Assembly: GCA_910580195.1 (NCBI GenBank)
Contig: CAJTWA010000019.1
Coordinates: 65,766-74,173 of the forward strand
Reading direction: 5' to 3'
Length of the DNA stretch: 8,408 nucleotides
Source of the DNA: an uncultured Lachnospiraceae bacterium
GTDB lineage: Bacteria > Bacillota > Clostridia > Lachnospirales > Lachnospiraceae
Numbering within the stretch: position 1 is the stretch's first letter; each line of letters begins with the position of its first letter. The translations under genes and the position numbers were made by a program. The notes under the pieces were generated by a model, which was given only the letters and a program-made list of their open reading frames with translations, searched no databases and was not told where the DNA came from. Positions 1 through 5,853 of this stretch are shown one piece after another.

Positions 1-38
1 AAAATTGTGCGGAATACCCCATCATATATATTTCCCAT
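1..38 (-). CDS. Start of a gene leaving the window, possibly Rpn/PD-(D/E)XK nuclease family
   Basis: An ATG at 38 to 36 opens a frame that stays open to the window edge and reads MGNIYDGVFRTI. A purine-rich ribosome binding site (AGGAAGGG) lies just upstream, about 9 bases before the ATG. The early Y-D-x-V-F-R-T motif resembles, from memory, the N-termini of Rpn-type (PD-(D/E)XK nuclease family) proteins, which are abundant and multicopy in gut Clostridia. Only 12 residues are visible, so the existence of the gene is more secure than its family. The upstream region 39-175 contains a plausible promoter and repeated motifs described separately. The strong hairpin at 176-209 insulates it from the gene to its right. 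Confidence 0.5.
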   Translation of the reverse strand, partial: MGNIYDGVFRTI

Positions 39-58
39 GCCTTAGCCCTTCCTATTAT

Positions 59-133
59 TTGTTGGCTCTATCGTACCATCCTTTTGTTGCAAATTCAAGC
101 ATCTTAGCCAACGTGGCATAAAATAGCCAACAA
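59..133 (-). promoter_or_regulatory. Candidate promoter with three GTTGGCT-type repeats
   Basis: On the minus strand TTGAAT (93-98) and TACGAT (70-75) are separated by 17 bases, each matching 4 of 6 consensus positions for a sigma-A promoter. This would start transcription near 63, about 25 bases before the ATG at 38. Around it are two same-direction copies of GTTGGCT (minus strand, at 125-131 and 106-112) and one inverted copy at 61-67. The outer pair forms a perfect 9-bp inverted repeat, TTGTTGGCT at 59-67 against AGCCAACAA at 125-133. The arrangement would suit an operator or a folded leader, but no regulator can be named. Confidence 0.3.
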
Positions 134-175
134 CCATCCTATGAATCCTAAACCCTTCTAAAGTCCGAAGTAAAC

Positions 176-209
176 AAAAATCCCCGGAAAGCCACTTCCG
201 GGGATTTTT
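176..209. terminator. Strong bidirectional intrinsic terminator
   Basis: A perfect 14-bp inverted repeat runs AAAAATCCCCGGAA (176-189), a 6-base loop AGCCAC, then TTCCGGGGATTTTT (196-209). The GC-rich core flanked by A and T tracts gives a terminator in either direction. For the minus strand it is the first convincing terminator after the 788-residue secreted protein gene, 150 bases beyond its stop codon. It lies upstream of the gene starting at 38. Confidence 0.92.
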
Positions 210-357
210 ACCGTCCAGCATGGATCATTCATGTCTTTTTGCCTGCTGATATTCCATCATATGCTGGTTTTGGCTGCCATATGTAAGTTCCTAACATTCT
301 GAAATTTGCCTGAATAATTGCCCCATGCCCTTTACATTTTAGCTGGGGAATGGAAAA
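210..357 (-). other. Gap after the secreted-protein gene; short coding-like stretch only
   Basis: There is no supported gene in these 148 bases. On the minus strand, 290 down to 225 is an open stretch of 21 codons between two stops. It ends in MMEYQQAKRHE and reads like the C-terminus of a protein, with its stop 16 bases before the terminator hairpin. It has only an internal ATG pair and no ribosome binding site, so it could be a gene remnant or chance. Nothing else recognisable was seen. Confidence 0.25.
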
Positions 358-2724
358 TCACTGCCCATAAGGCGTCCCCGGATATGCCGTCCCATCGTAA
401 ACCAGCCCTGACGGAACCGTGTCTGTATTCCGGTCCACCTGCAATGCTGCCACCTCTTCCGGCGTCAGGACCATTTCCTCTGGAAGCTCCTCCTTGGTAA
501 CATCCCCAGCCCAAGTATTGGAGGAATATGATACATATGCCCGGGACAGCCAGCAGCCGCTGGCTTCATCGTACTCATATACCACATCGCCGCGGCAGGT
601 ATTCCCCCATTTATTTGTATACGCCATATCCCTCACCATAATGTCTGCCTTGGGGTAATCCTGAAATTTTGCCCCGGCTTCATAACGGTTGTACTGGTTG
701 ATATACCTCCCATCGACCCATACATTTTCCACGGAATATGGGATACCGCCGCTGCCTTCGGTATATACGCATCCTTGGGTCACATAGGCATAAGATTTTG
801 TCAGCAGGTTAAACCCTTCTGTCCCCACGCGTATCCAACTGCCTAATCCGATTGTTTCCGCGAAGGTTTTCCCTTGGATTAAGTCCCGGTATAATTCCGC
901 GTCCTCACGGGCATATGTCCCATATTCTCCCCTCTTTTCTGACAGGCTTTCCAAGGTGGGGTTTTTGGCATAATCTTTGGCGGAGCCGTCGAACAGGAAA
1001 AGTTTTTCTACCCGGTTGCTGTACAGCGGGTCATTGCCCCCGCTCCCAGCCCCACCGTATGTATAGGTTTCCCCATCTTTTGTCACATCCACCATATAGT
1101 GGTAAGCGCCCCACGCTACTTGGCAGGATGGGTCTAGGCTTTTGGCAACGCTTGCCATGACGGACGGGAACCCCAGCGAGTCAAGGATGTATGGATACAG
1201 GTAATTTAAAAACAATGGCTCTTCCGCCGTTTCATACATCTGGTACCATTCATTTAATGTAAGCTCTGGGTAAGGGGAAACTGTCAGCATTGGGTAAGGC
1301 AAATCTGCATTTTTCCGGTTGATGTCCTTCGTCCCCCTTGGATAAAGGGCTAGGGCATCCAATCCCTGCTGGACAGCCCCTAAATTTTCAAAAAAACTTT
1401 TTGTGGGCGTTGTATAGGTGTCAATCAAATATTCTTTGTAGCCTTTGACGCTGGCGCAGGATACCTCCGTCTTTGTGTCCTGATACTCCCTGCCGATTTT
1501 TTTCTGTACCGTCAGTTTCCCTCCGTCCAAACCGCTGCCATCCATGGAAAAAATATAGCCGCCCTTCACCCGGCCAGAGGCTTTCTCCTCATAAGATACA
1601 TCCATGAAACGCACTTCGGTTGGCTTAAGGTAGGCAGGTTCCTGCCCTTGTGCATAGTAGCTGCTGCTTTTATCCACAAAACGGATATCTGAAGGGTCGG
1701 GGTCTTGGGTCTGCACATAAAAAAATTCGTTAAAAGGCATCAGCAGCGGGGTTACTGTGTAGGAATATTCCACTGTAGGCGATTCTGGCTCCTCTTGGTC
1801 CCCTGTGCCCCCGGAACCGCCGCCGGAATTTTCTGAATCCCCAGAATTGCCGCCCGGATTCTTAGAATATTTGGATTTCAATTTTGTGACGGCGCTGGTG
1901 TTTCCGCTGGCATCTTTCAGCTTCACGTAATAGTAACCTTTTTTGTCTGGCTTTAAGCCAACAGCCAGCTTGCCGCCTTTGCCAGTGATGATGCCTTTGG
2001 CGGCATACGTGGATTTTGTCCCATATTTTATGTACACTGTGCTGCCAACCTCGCCTTTTACCAGCAGGGAGGATGCGCTTTTTTCTGACAAGGAAGGCTT
2101 TGTGGGGGCGGTAACGTCCTTGACGGGTTTCTTTACAACAGCGCTGCGCCTGTTCCCCTTCGTTAAGTAAAAATACAAGGTTTGGGTATCCTTCTGTTTT
2201 GGGATGGGGATGGGCTTGGTTCCGTCCTTGTCAAATTTTACTGCCTTGACAACCTGATTGGCATCATTTTTTATGTACAGCTTCGTGCCTTTGGCGGCCT
2301 TAACCTTCACCTTTGTGTCTGTGGACTTTATGGTTTTGGCTGGGATCACGGGCTTTTTGATGGCTTTTGTTTCCTTTTGGCCGGCAAGTTTTTTTACAGT
2401 TTTTTTCACGGACGGGCTTTGGATGCCGGAATCCGACAAGTAAAACTTCAACGTACTCCCTGCCTTCTGGGGCTTGATTTTGATTGCCTGGATGCTTTCC
2501 TTGGCAAATTTTTTGCGTGCCACGGTTTTCTTGCCATTTTTGATATATAATGTGGAACCTTTGGCGGCATAGACCTGAATGTTGGTGGTTTCATCGGTAA
2601 TGGTTTTGGTAAATATGATTGGCTTCGGCCCCGTTTCCTTGGCTGACGCTGGCAGGGCAAACCCGCCGGCAGCAACTGCTACAGCCAAAAACAGCGAAAT
2701 TACTTTTTTCCAGATATGTTCCAT
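358..2724 (-). CDS. Large secreted repeat protein with Lys-rich Ig-like modules and an unnamed C-terminal domain
   Basis: This 788-residue protein begins with a clear Sec signal peptide: charged MEHIWKK, a hydrophobic stretch to about residue 22, and a probable cut after ALPASA near residue 28. Three similar Lys-rich modules follow at about 34-112, 124-202 and 209-288. Each has an AAKGSTLYIKN-like strand (53-63 and 143-153; GSTVYIKYG at 227-235) and a later FYL/YYV strand, suggesting bacterial Ig-like or similar beta-sandwich folds. A Gly/Ser/Asn/Glu linker (about 288-318) leads to a C-terminal region of about 470 residues rich in Tyr, Asp and Gly. Its notable segments are GAYHYMVDV (539-547), LFLFDGS (575-581), GSWIRVGTEG (628-637) and NVWVDGRYINQYN (667-679). 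No LPxTG, choline-binding or S-layer anchor is visible, so it is probably released or held by charge. The start is supported by GGAAGGG 8 bases upstream. I do not recognise a named family and give no enzymatic role. Confidence 0.9.
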   Translation of the reverse strand: MEHIWKKVISLFLAVAVAAGGFALPASAKETGPKPIIFTKTITDETTNIQVYAAKGSTLYIKNGKKTVARKKFAKESIQAIKIKPQKAGSTLKFYLSDSGIQSPSVKKTVKKLAGQKETKAIKKPVIPAKTIKSTDTKVKVKAAKGTKLYIKNDANQVVKAVKFDKDGTKPIPIPKQKDTQTLYFYLTKGNRRSAVVKKPVKDVTAPTKPSLSEKSASSLLVKGEVGSTVYIKYGTKSTYAAKGIITGKGGKLAVGLKPDKKGYYYVKLKDASGNTSAVTKLKSKYSKNPGGNSGDSENSGGGSGGTGDQEEPESPTVEYSYTVTPLLMPFNEFFYVQTQDPDPSDIRFVDKSSSYYAQGQEPAYLKPTEVRFMDVSYEEKASGRVKGGYIFSMDGSGLDGGKLTVQKKIGREYQDTKTEVSCASVKGYKEYLIDTYTTPTKSFFENLGAVQQGLDALALYPRGTKDINRKNADLPYPMLTVSPYPELTLNEWYQMYETAEEPLFLNYLYPYILDSLGFPSVMASVAKSLDPSCQVAWGAYHYMVDVTKDGETYTYGGAGSGGNDPLYSNRVEKLFLFDGSAKDYAKNPTLESLSEKRGEYGTYAREDAELYRDLIQGKTFAETIGLGSWIRVGTEGFNLLTKSYAYVTQGCVYTEGSGGIPYSVENVWVDGRYINQYNRYEAGAKFQDYPKADIMVRDMAYTNKWGNTCRGDVVYEYDEASGCWLSRAYVSYSSNTWAGDVTKEELPEEMVLTPEEVAALQVDRNTDTVPSGLVYDGTAYPGTPYGQ

Positions 2725-2744
2725 TCACTTATCCCTTCCTTTCC

Positions 2745-2801
2745 TATAAATAAAAGGCTGCCGCACCCGGGGTATAGTTCCCAAGCCCCGGATACGGCAG
2801 C
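2745..2801 (-). terminator. Terminator of metK
   Basis: A two-part hairpin lies 18 bases after the metK stop codon. The outer stem is GCTGCCG (2757-2763) with CGGCAGC (2795-2801). Beyond a 3-by-3 internal loop is an inner stem CCGGGG (2767-2772) with CCCCGG (2786-2791). On the minus strand it is followed by CTTTTATTTATA, so it terminates minus-strand transcription. The ATG of the secreted-protein gene is only 32 bases beyond the hairpin base. Confidence 0.85.
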
Positions 2802-2818
2802 GCCTTCACTGCCTGCTG

Positions 2819-4006
2819 TTACAGGTATTTTTTCAAAAGTTCCGCCTTATCGGTTGCTTCCCAAGGCAAATCCAAATCATTGCGCCCAAAATGCCCATAA
2901 GCTGCGGTCTGCTTGTAAATGGGCCGCCGAAGATCCAGCATTTTAATGATCCCTGCTGGGCGCAGGTCAAAGTTTTCCCGGATGATTTCTACTAATTTTT
3001 CATCGGAAATTTTCCCTGTGCCAAAGGTATCTACCATAATGGAAGTGGGCTGCGCTACGCCGATTGCGTAGGATAGCTGGATTTCGCATTTCTCTGCAAG
3101 CCCTGCTGCAACAATGTTTTTCGCAACGTAGCGGGATGCATAAGCTGCGGAACGGTCTACCTTGGTGCAGTCCTTGCCGGAAAATGCGCCGCCGCCGTGG
3201 CGTGCATACCCGCCGTATGTATCTACGATAATCTTACGGCCAGTCAGGCCTGCATCCCCGTGGGGGCCGCCGATTACAAAACGGCCGGTAGGATTGATGA
3301 AGAACTTCGTTTCCCCGTCTATCATCTCTTCCGGCAGGATGGGGCCAAACACATGTTTTTTGATGTCGGCATGGATCTGCTCCTGCGTAACGTCTGGATC
3401 ATGCTGGGTGGAGAGCACCACTGCCTCCAGCCGCCTTGGCTTGCCTTCCCCGTCGTATTCTACGGAAACCTGTGTTTTCCCATCTGGGCGCAGGTAGGTA
3501 AGGGTGCCGTCCTTGCGGACTTTCGTTAGCTGCAGCGCCAGCTTATGCGCCAAGGAAATGGGGTATGGCATCAGTTCTGGGGTTTCATTGGTGGCATAGC
3601 CGAACATCATGCCCTGATCCCCTGCCCCGATGGCTTCTAGCTCTTCCTCGGACATCTTATTTTCCTTCGCTTCCAAAGCTTTGTCCACGCCCATTGCAAT
3701 GTCTGCGGACTGCTTGTCTAAGGCTACCATCACGGCGCAGGTGTTCCCGTCGAAGCCAGTGGCCGCGTCGTTGTAGCCGATTTCATTTACGGTGTCCCGG
3801 ACAATCTGCTGGATGTCGATGTCAGCTTTGGTCGTAATTTCCCCTGTCACCAGCACAAACCCTGTGCAAGCCGCTGTTTCACAGGCTACCCTGCTCATGG
3901 GGTCCTGCGCCATCAAGGCGTCTAAAATTGCATCGGACACTGCATCGCAGAGTTTGTCTGGATGGCCTTCGGTTACGGATTCTGATGTAAATAGTCTTTT
4001 TTCCAT
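2819..4006 (-). CDS. metK: S-adenosylmethionine synthetase (methionine adenosyltransferase)
   Basis: The enzyme makes S-adenosylmethionine from methionine and ATP, releasing phosphate and diphosphate; it is cytosolic and normally a tetramer. The 395-residue length is typical of bacterial MetK. Diagnostic motifs are all present: GHPDK (14-18) in the ATP/metal site, the active-site signature GAGDQGMMFGYA (127-138), the P-loop-like GGGAFSGKD (271-279), and NPTGRFVIGGPHGDAGLTGR (238-257). The start is set by AGGAGG seven bases before the ATG. Transcription begins at a near-consensus promoter (4268-4296), and the long leader contains a SAM-I riboswitch with its own terminator. The product therefore shuts off its own synthesis when SAM is plentiful. 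A terminator follows immediately, so the gene is mainly monocistronic. Confidence 0.99.
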   Translation of the reverse strand: MEKRLFTSESVTEGHPDKLCDAVSDAILDALMAQDPMSRVACETAACTGFVLVTGEITTKADIDIQQIVRDTVNEIGYNDAATGFDGNTCAVMVALDKQSADIAMGVDKALEAKENKMSEEELEAIGAGDQGMMFGYATNETPELMPYPISLAHKLALQLTKVRKDGTLTYLRPDGKTQVSVEYDGEGKPRRLEAVVLSTQHDPDVTQEQIHADIKKHVFGPILPEEMIDGETKFFINPTGRFVIGGPHGDAGLTGRKIIVDTYGGYARHGGGAFSGKDCTKVDRSAAYASRYVAKNIVAAGLAEKCEIQLSYAIGVAQPTSIMVDTFGTGKISDEKLVEIIRENFDLRPAGIIKMLDLRRPIYKQTAAYGHFGRNDLDLPWEATDKAELLKKYL

Positions 4007-4040
4007 TGTTTTTCCTCCTAACTGTATCTTGGCTGCAAAT

Positions 4041-4069
4041 AAAAAATCCGCTTATACAACATAAGCGGA
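4041..4069 (-). terminator. Riboswitch-controlled terminator of metK
   Basis: On the minus strand TCCGCTTAT (from 4069 to 4055), loop GTTGT and ATAAGCGGA (4055 to 4047 in plus-strand numbering) form a 9-bp stem followed by six T residues (4046-4041). This is the expression platform of the SAM-I riboswitch. The left arm, TCCGCTTATGTT (4069-4058), can instead pair with AACAATAAGAGGA at the 3' side of riboswitch stem P1 (4108-4096), with one bulged A and one mismatch. That pairing gives the antiterminator. When SAM holds P1 together, the terminator forms and metK is off. Confidence 0.92.
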
Positions 4070-4097
4070 CTCGATTCTTCCAAAAGATTATCAAATC

Positions 4098-4194
4098 CTC
4101 TTATTGTTCGATTGCTCGCTCAGGTTGGCACCTTCCGTAGAGGGGTTGCCGTGGCTTCGCAGGTCCTATGTACCTCCACCACTCTGAATAAGAG
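4098..4194 (-). promoter_or_regulatory. SAM-I (S-box) riboswitch aptamer
   Basis: The minus strand shows the classic S-box order. The P1 stem is CTCTTATT (4194-4187) with AATAAGAG (4105-4098). After it come the conserved CAGAGTGGTGGAGG segment (core GGTGGAGG at 4180-4173), GAAGCCACGGCAACC (GGCAACC at 4150-4144), and the P3 partner GGTGCCAA (GGTGCC at 4132-4127). The helix P4 region is shorter and less certain. It lies between the metK promoter and the metK start and is followed by a matching antiterminator/terminator pair, so it is an OFF switch sensing S-adenosylmethionine for the gene that makes it. Confidence 0.97.
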
Positions 4195-4204
4195 AAATTA
4201 ATAC

Positions 4205-4231
4205 CTGACAGGGATTCTTCTGCCCTGCCAG
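4205..4231 (-). other. Hairpin in the metK leader upstream of the riboswitch
   Basis: CTGGCAGGG (4231-4223 on the minus strand) pairs with CCCTGTCAG (4213-4205), a 9-bp stem with one G-T wobble and a 9-base loop. It sits 10 bases ahead of P1 and about 30 bases after the predicted transcription start. No T tract follows, so it is not a terminator. It may protect the 5' end or help the aptamer fold, but no role is established. Confidence 0.5.
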
Positions 4232-4267
4232 CGCAACAATATTCGGTTTTTCAATCTTTCTTTCATT

Positions 4268-4296
4268 AAGATACTATGTTTTTTGGAATCTGTCAA
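4268..4296 (-). promoter_or_regulatory. Sigma-A promoter of metK
   Basis: On the minus strand a perfect -35 TTGACA (4296-4291) is followed after 17 bases by -10 TATCTT (4273-4268). Transcription would start near 4261, giving a leader of about 255 bases that includes the whole riboswitch. Confidence 0.85.
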
Positions 4297-4318
4297 TAGT
4301 TTTCCAAATGATTTTTCC

Positions 4319-4347
4319 TTGACAAATTTATCCTTTCTCCCTATACT
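4319..4347 (+). promoter_or_regulatory. Sigma-A promoter of the HD-GYP gene
   Basis: A perfect -35 TTGACA (4319-4324), a 17-base spacer and -10 TATACT (4342-4347) predict a start near 4354 and a leader of about 160 bases. The -35 box is 22 bases from the -35 box of the metK promoter on the other strand, so the two promoters diverge from a compact shared region. Confidence 0.85.
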
Positions 4348-4364
4348 TGAAAGTGAGTAAGTAG

Positions 4365-4520
4365 ATGTTTTCATACCTGCTGTCGGGGTGCGCTATCATC
4401 CCCCAGCAATTTTTGGGACTGCCCAGCGGAACAGAATCTTTGCCAGATGCGCCAGATATCCGTTCCTTGGGCTGTCCTCTGTTATATCCTAAAATCCAAA
4501 ACAGGGGGAAAGACAAATGA
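4365..4520 (+). CDS. Possible 51-codon leader ORF overlapping the HD-GYP start
   Basis: An ATG about 11 bases after the predicted transcription start opens 51 codons that end in TGA at 4518-4520. The stop overlaps the HD-GYP ATG (4517-4519) as ATGA, the usual form of translational coupling. The peptide starts MFSYLLSGCAII and ends NRGKDK. LLSGC resembles a lipobox, but no charged or hydrophobic signal region precedes it. Its ribosome binding site is weak (GTGAG, 7 bases upstream), and an open frame of this length can occur by chance. The same stretch also forms strong hairpins, so it may be untranslated leader RNA. Confidence 0.28.
   Translation: MFSYLLSGCAIIPQQFLGLPSGTESLPDAPDIRSLGCPLLYPKIQNRGKDK
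4379..4414 (+). promoter_or_regulatory. Terminator-like hairpin in the HD-GYP leader
   Basis: GCTG (4379-4382) and GGGG (4385-4388) pair with CCCC (4400-4403) and CAGC (4404-4407) around an 11-base loop, with a 2-base TC bulge. The stem is followed by five T residues (4410-4414). This could act as an early terminator or attenuator. CCCA (4402-4405) could alternatively pair with TGGG (4414-4417), which would disrupt it. Confidence 0.45.
4416..4477 (+). promoter_or_regulatory. Long hairpin in the HD-GYP leader
   Basis: Three runs pair in register: GGAC (4416-4419) with GTCC (4474-4477), GCCCA (4421-4425) with TGGGC (4468-4472), and GGAAC (4428-4432) with GTTCC (4462-4466). This makes a 14-bp stem interrupted by one T-T mismatch and a small internal loop, closing a 29-base loop. 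It ends 26 bases before the ribosome binding site. It does not match any riboswitch consensus I know, including the c-di-GMP classes. Confidence 0.5.
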
Positions 4521-5749
4521 CGAATTATCTTACCAGTGAACTGCAGCCCGGCATGGAAGTCACAGAAACAATCTTTACCAGCAAAGGGCAGATGATTATG
4601 GAGGCCGGGACTGCTTTAACCTCTGAGTTAATTTCCCGGCTCGTTTTTTATGGGATTGAAAAGGTGAAAGCCCAGCAGCTCCCCGCAGCGCCAGAACCCA
4701 TGGGCGGTGCGCAAAAGGGCATACCAAAACCCCTATCCGGAACCAGCGGCGGCGCCTCTGAAAGCAATCCTGCCGCTGCACCGGGAACAACGCCAGAACC
4801 TGCACCCAAGCAGGCCGCAGAGCCGGAACCAGCAGTTGCCATCCCAAGCAGGAGCCGGGCATCCAACCCATCTTACGCACAGAAGATTAAGGCACAGCCA
4901 GAATTTATGGCATACCAGATAGAATACCAGAAGAAAGCCTACAACATCCGAAGCCTCTTTGACAGCATTATCAAGCACCCGGAAGAGCCCGTTGACCTCC
5001 AGCGGATCCTAAATAGCTGCTATATGCTGGCTGGCATGACGAAAAACACCATAGACTTCTTTGACAAAATGCACAATATGCGGCTGGACGACGACAGCGT
5101 ATATTCCCATTGCCTGAACGTGGCGCTGATTGCCCGCCAGATGGGGAAATGGATACAGCTCCCGCAGGAAGACCTAGATACCCTCGTGCTCTGCGGCCTG
5201 TTCCACGACATTGGGAAAGTCCAGATTCCAGATGAAATCTTAAATAAGCCCGGGAAATACACCAAAGAGGAATTCGCATTAATCCAGCAGCACCCTACCG
5301 TCAGCTACCAGCTTTTAGAAAAGCTCCCCATTGATGAACGCATTAAAAAAGCTGCCCTGATGCACCATGAACGCTGCGACGGCTCTGGCTACCCGCAGGG
5401 GCTAAAGGCAGGGGAAATTGACGATTTTGCTGAAATCATCGCCATTGCAGATGTGTACGACGCCATGACGGCAGCCCGCTCCTACCGCTCGCCGCTGTGC
5501 CCCTTCCAAGCAATCGGCATGTTCGAGAAAGACGGGTTACAGCTATACAGCCCGAAATACATCTTGACCTTCCTAAAGCGGATTGCCAATACATACCAAA
5601 ATAACCGGGTACTGCTAAACAACGGCCAAAGCGCAAACGTGGTAATGATTAATTCCAAGCACCTGACCCGCCCCATGCTCCAAATGGACGATGGCTCTGT
5701 CGTTGACATGATGGATCTGCCAGACTTGGAAATCATTAAAATTATCTAA
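4517..5749 (+). CDS. HD-GYP domain protein, probable cyclic-di-GMP phosphodiesterase
   Basis: The 410-residue protein has three parts. Residues 1-52 form a small N-terminal domain of the type often found in front of HD-GYP (YLTSELQPGMEV, then a GxxLTxExIxxL-like stretch). Residues 53-117 are a Pro/Ala/Glu-rich flexible linker. From about 140 to 330 is the HD-GYP domain. Its metal and signature residues are intact: H198 (YSHCLNVA), H230-D231 (FHDIGK), H259 (QQHP), H283-H284 with E285, R286 and D288-G-S-G-Y-P293 (HHERCDGSGYP), and D312 (IADVYDAMTAARSYR). A C-terminal extension (360-410) is of a kind seen in clostridial members. The family hydrolyses cyclic di-GMP to pGpG or GMP; some members act on other cyclic dinucleotides. 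There is no membrane segment, so it is cytosolic. AGGGGG lies eight bases before the ATG. It is a single-gene unit with its own promoter and terminator. Confidence 0.95.
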   Translation: MTNYLTSELQPGMEVTETIFTSKGQMIMEAGTALTSELISRLVFYGIEKVKAQQLPAAPEPMGGAQKGIPKPLSGTSGGASESNPAAAPGTTPEPAPKQAAEPEPAVAIPSRSRASNPSYAQKIKAQPEFMAYQIEYQKKAYNIRSLFDSIIKHPEEPVDLQRILNSCYMLAGMTKNTIDFFDKMHNMRLDDDSVYSHCLNVALIARQMGKWIQLPQEDLDTLVLCGLFHDIGKVQIPDEILNKPGKYTKEEFALIQQHPTVSYQLLEKLPIDERIKKAALMHHERCDGSGYPQGLKAGEIDDFAEIIAIADVYDAMTAARSYRSPLCPFQAIGMFEKDGLQLYSPKYILTFLKRIANTYQNNRVLLNNGQSANVVMINSKHLTRPMLQMDDGSVVDMMDLPDLEIIKII

Positions 5750-5760
5750 AATTGCACACC

Positions 5761-5830
5761 AAAAGCTGCTGCAAAAATTTCAGGCTATCCGTAGGCCGGA
5801 CGGCTGGAAACCCTTGCCGCAGCTTTTATT
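5761..5830 (+). terminator. Long-hairpin terminator of the HD-GYP gene
   Basis: Eleven bases after the stop codon AAAAGCTGC (5761-5769) pairs with GCAGCTTTT (5819-5827). After a T-C mismatch the stem continues with GCAA (5771-5774) and TTGC (5814-5817). Inside, TTTC (5778-5781) pairs with GAAA (5807-5810) and CCGT (5789-5792) with ACGG (5800-5803). TTTTATTAATTCTT follows on the plus strand. The arms end in A and T runs, so it may also stop transcripts from murA, although the minus-side T run is short (TTTT then GG). Confidence 0.75.
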
Positions 5831-5853
5831 AATTCTTCATTTAATAACTGCAA

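Noticed and set aside
845..1215. Transglutaminase-like catalytic domain in the secreted protein
   Set aside because: HYMVDV near residue 542 hints at the His segment, but no Cys lies at the usual distance before it (C534 is only 8 residues away) and no following Asp motif is clear.
4328..4516. 62-codon minus-strand frame opposite the HD-GYP leader
   Set aside because: It runs against a near-consensus plus-strand promoter and hairpins, has no ribosome binding site, and its product has no recognisable features.
4354..4516. Known c-di-GMP riboswitch in front of the HD-GYP gene
   Set aside because: The conserved cores of the c-di-GMP-I and II classes are not present, so the leader is reported only as structured and unassigned.
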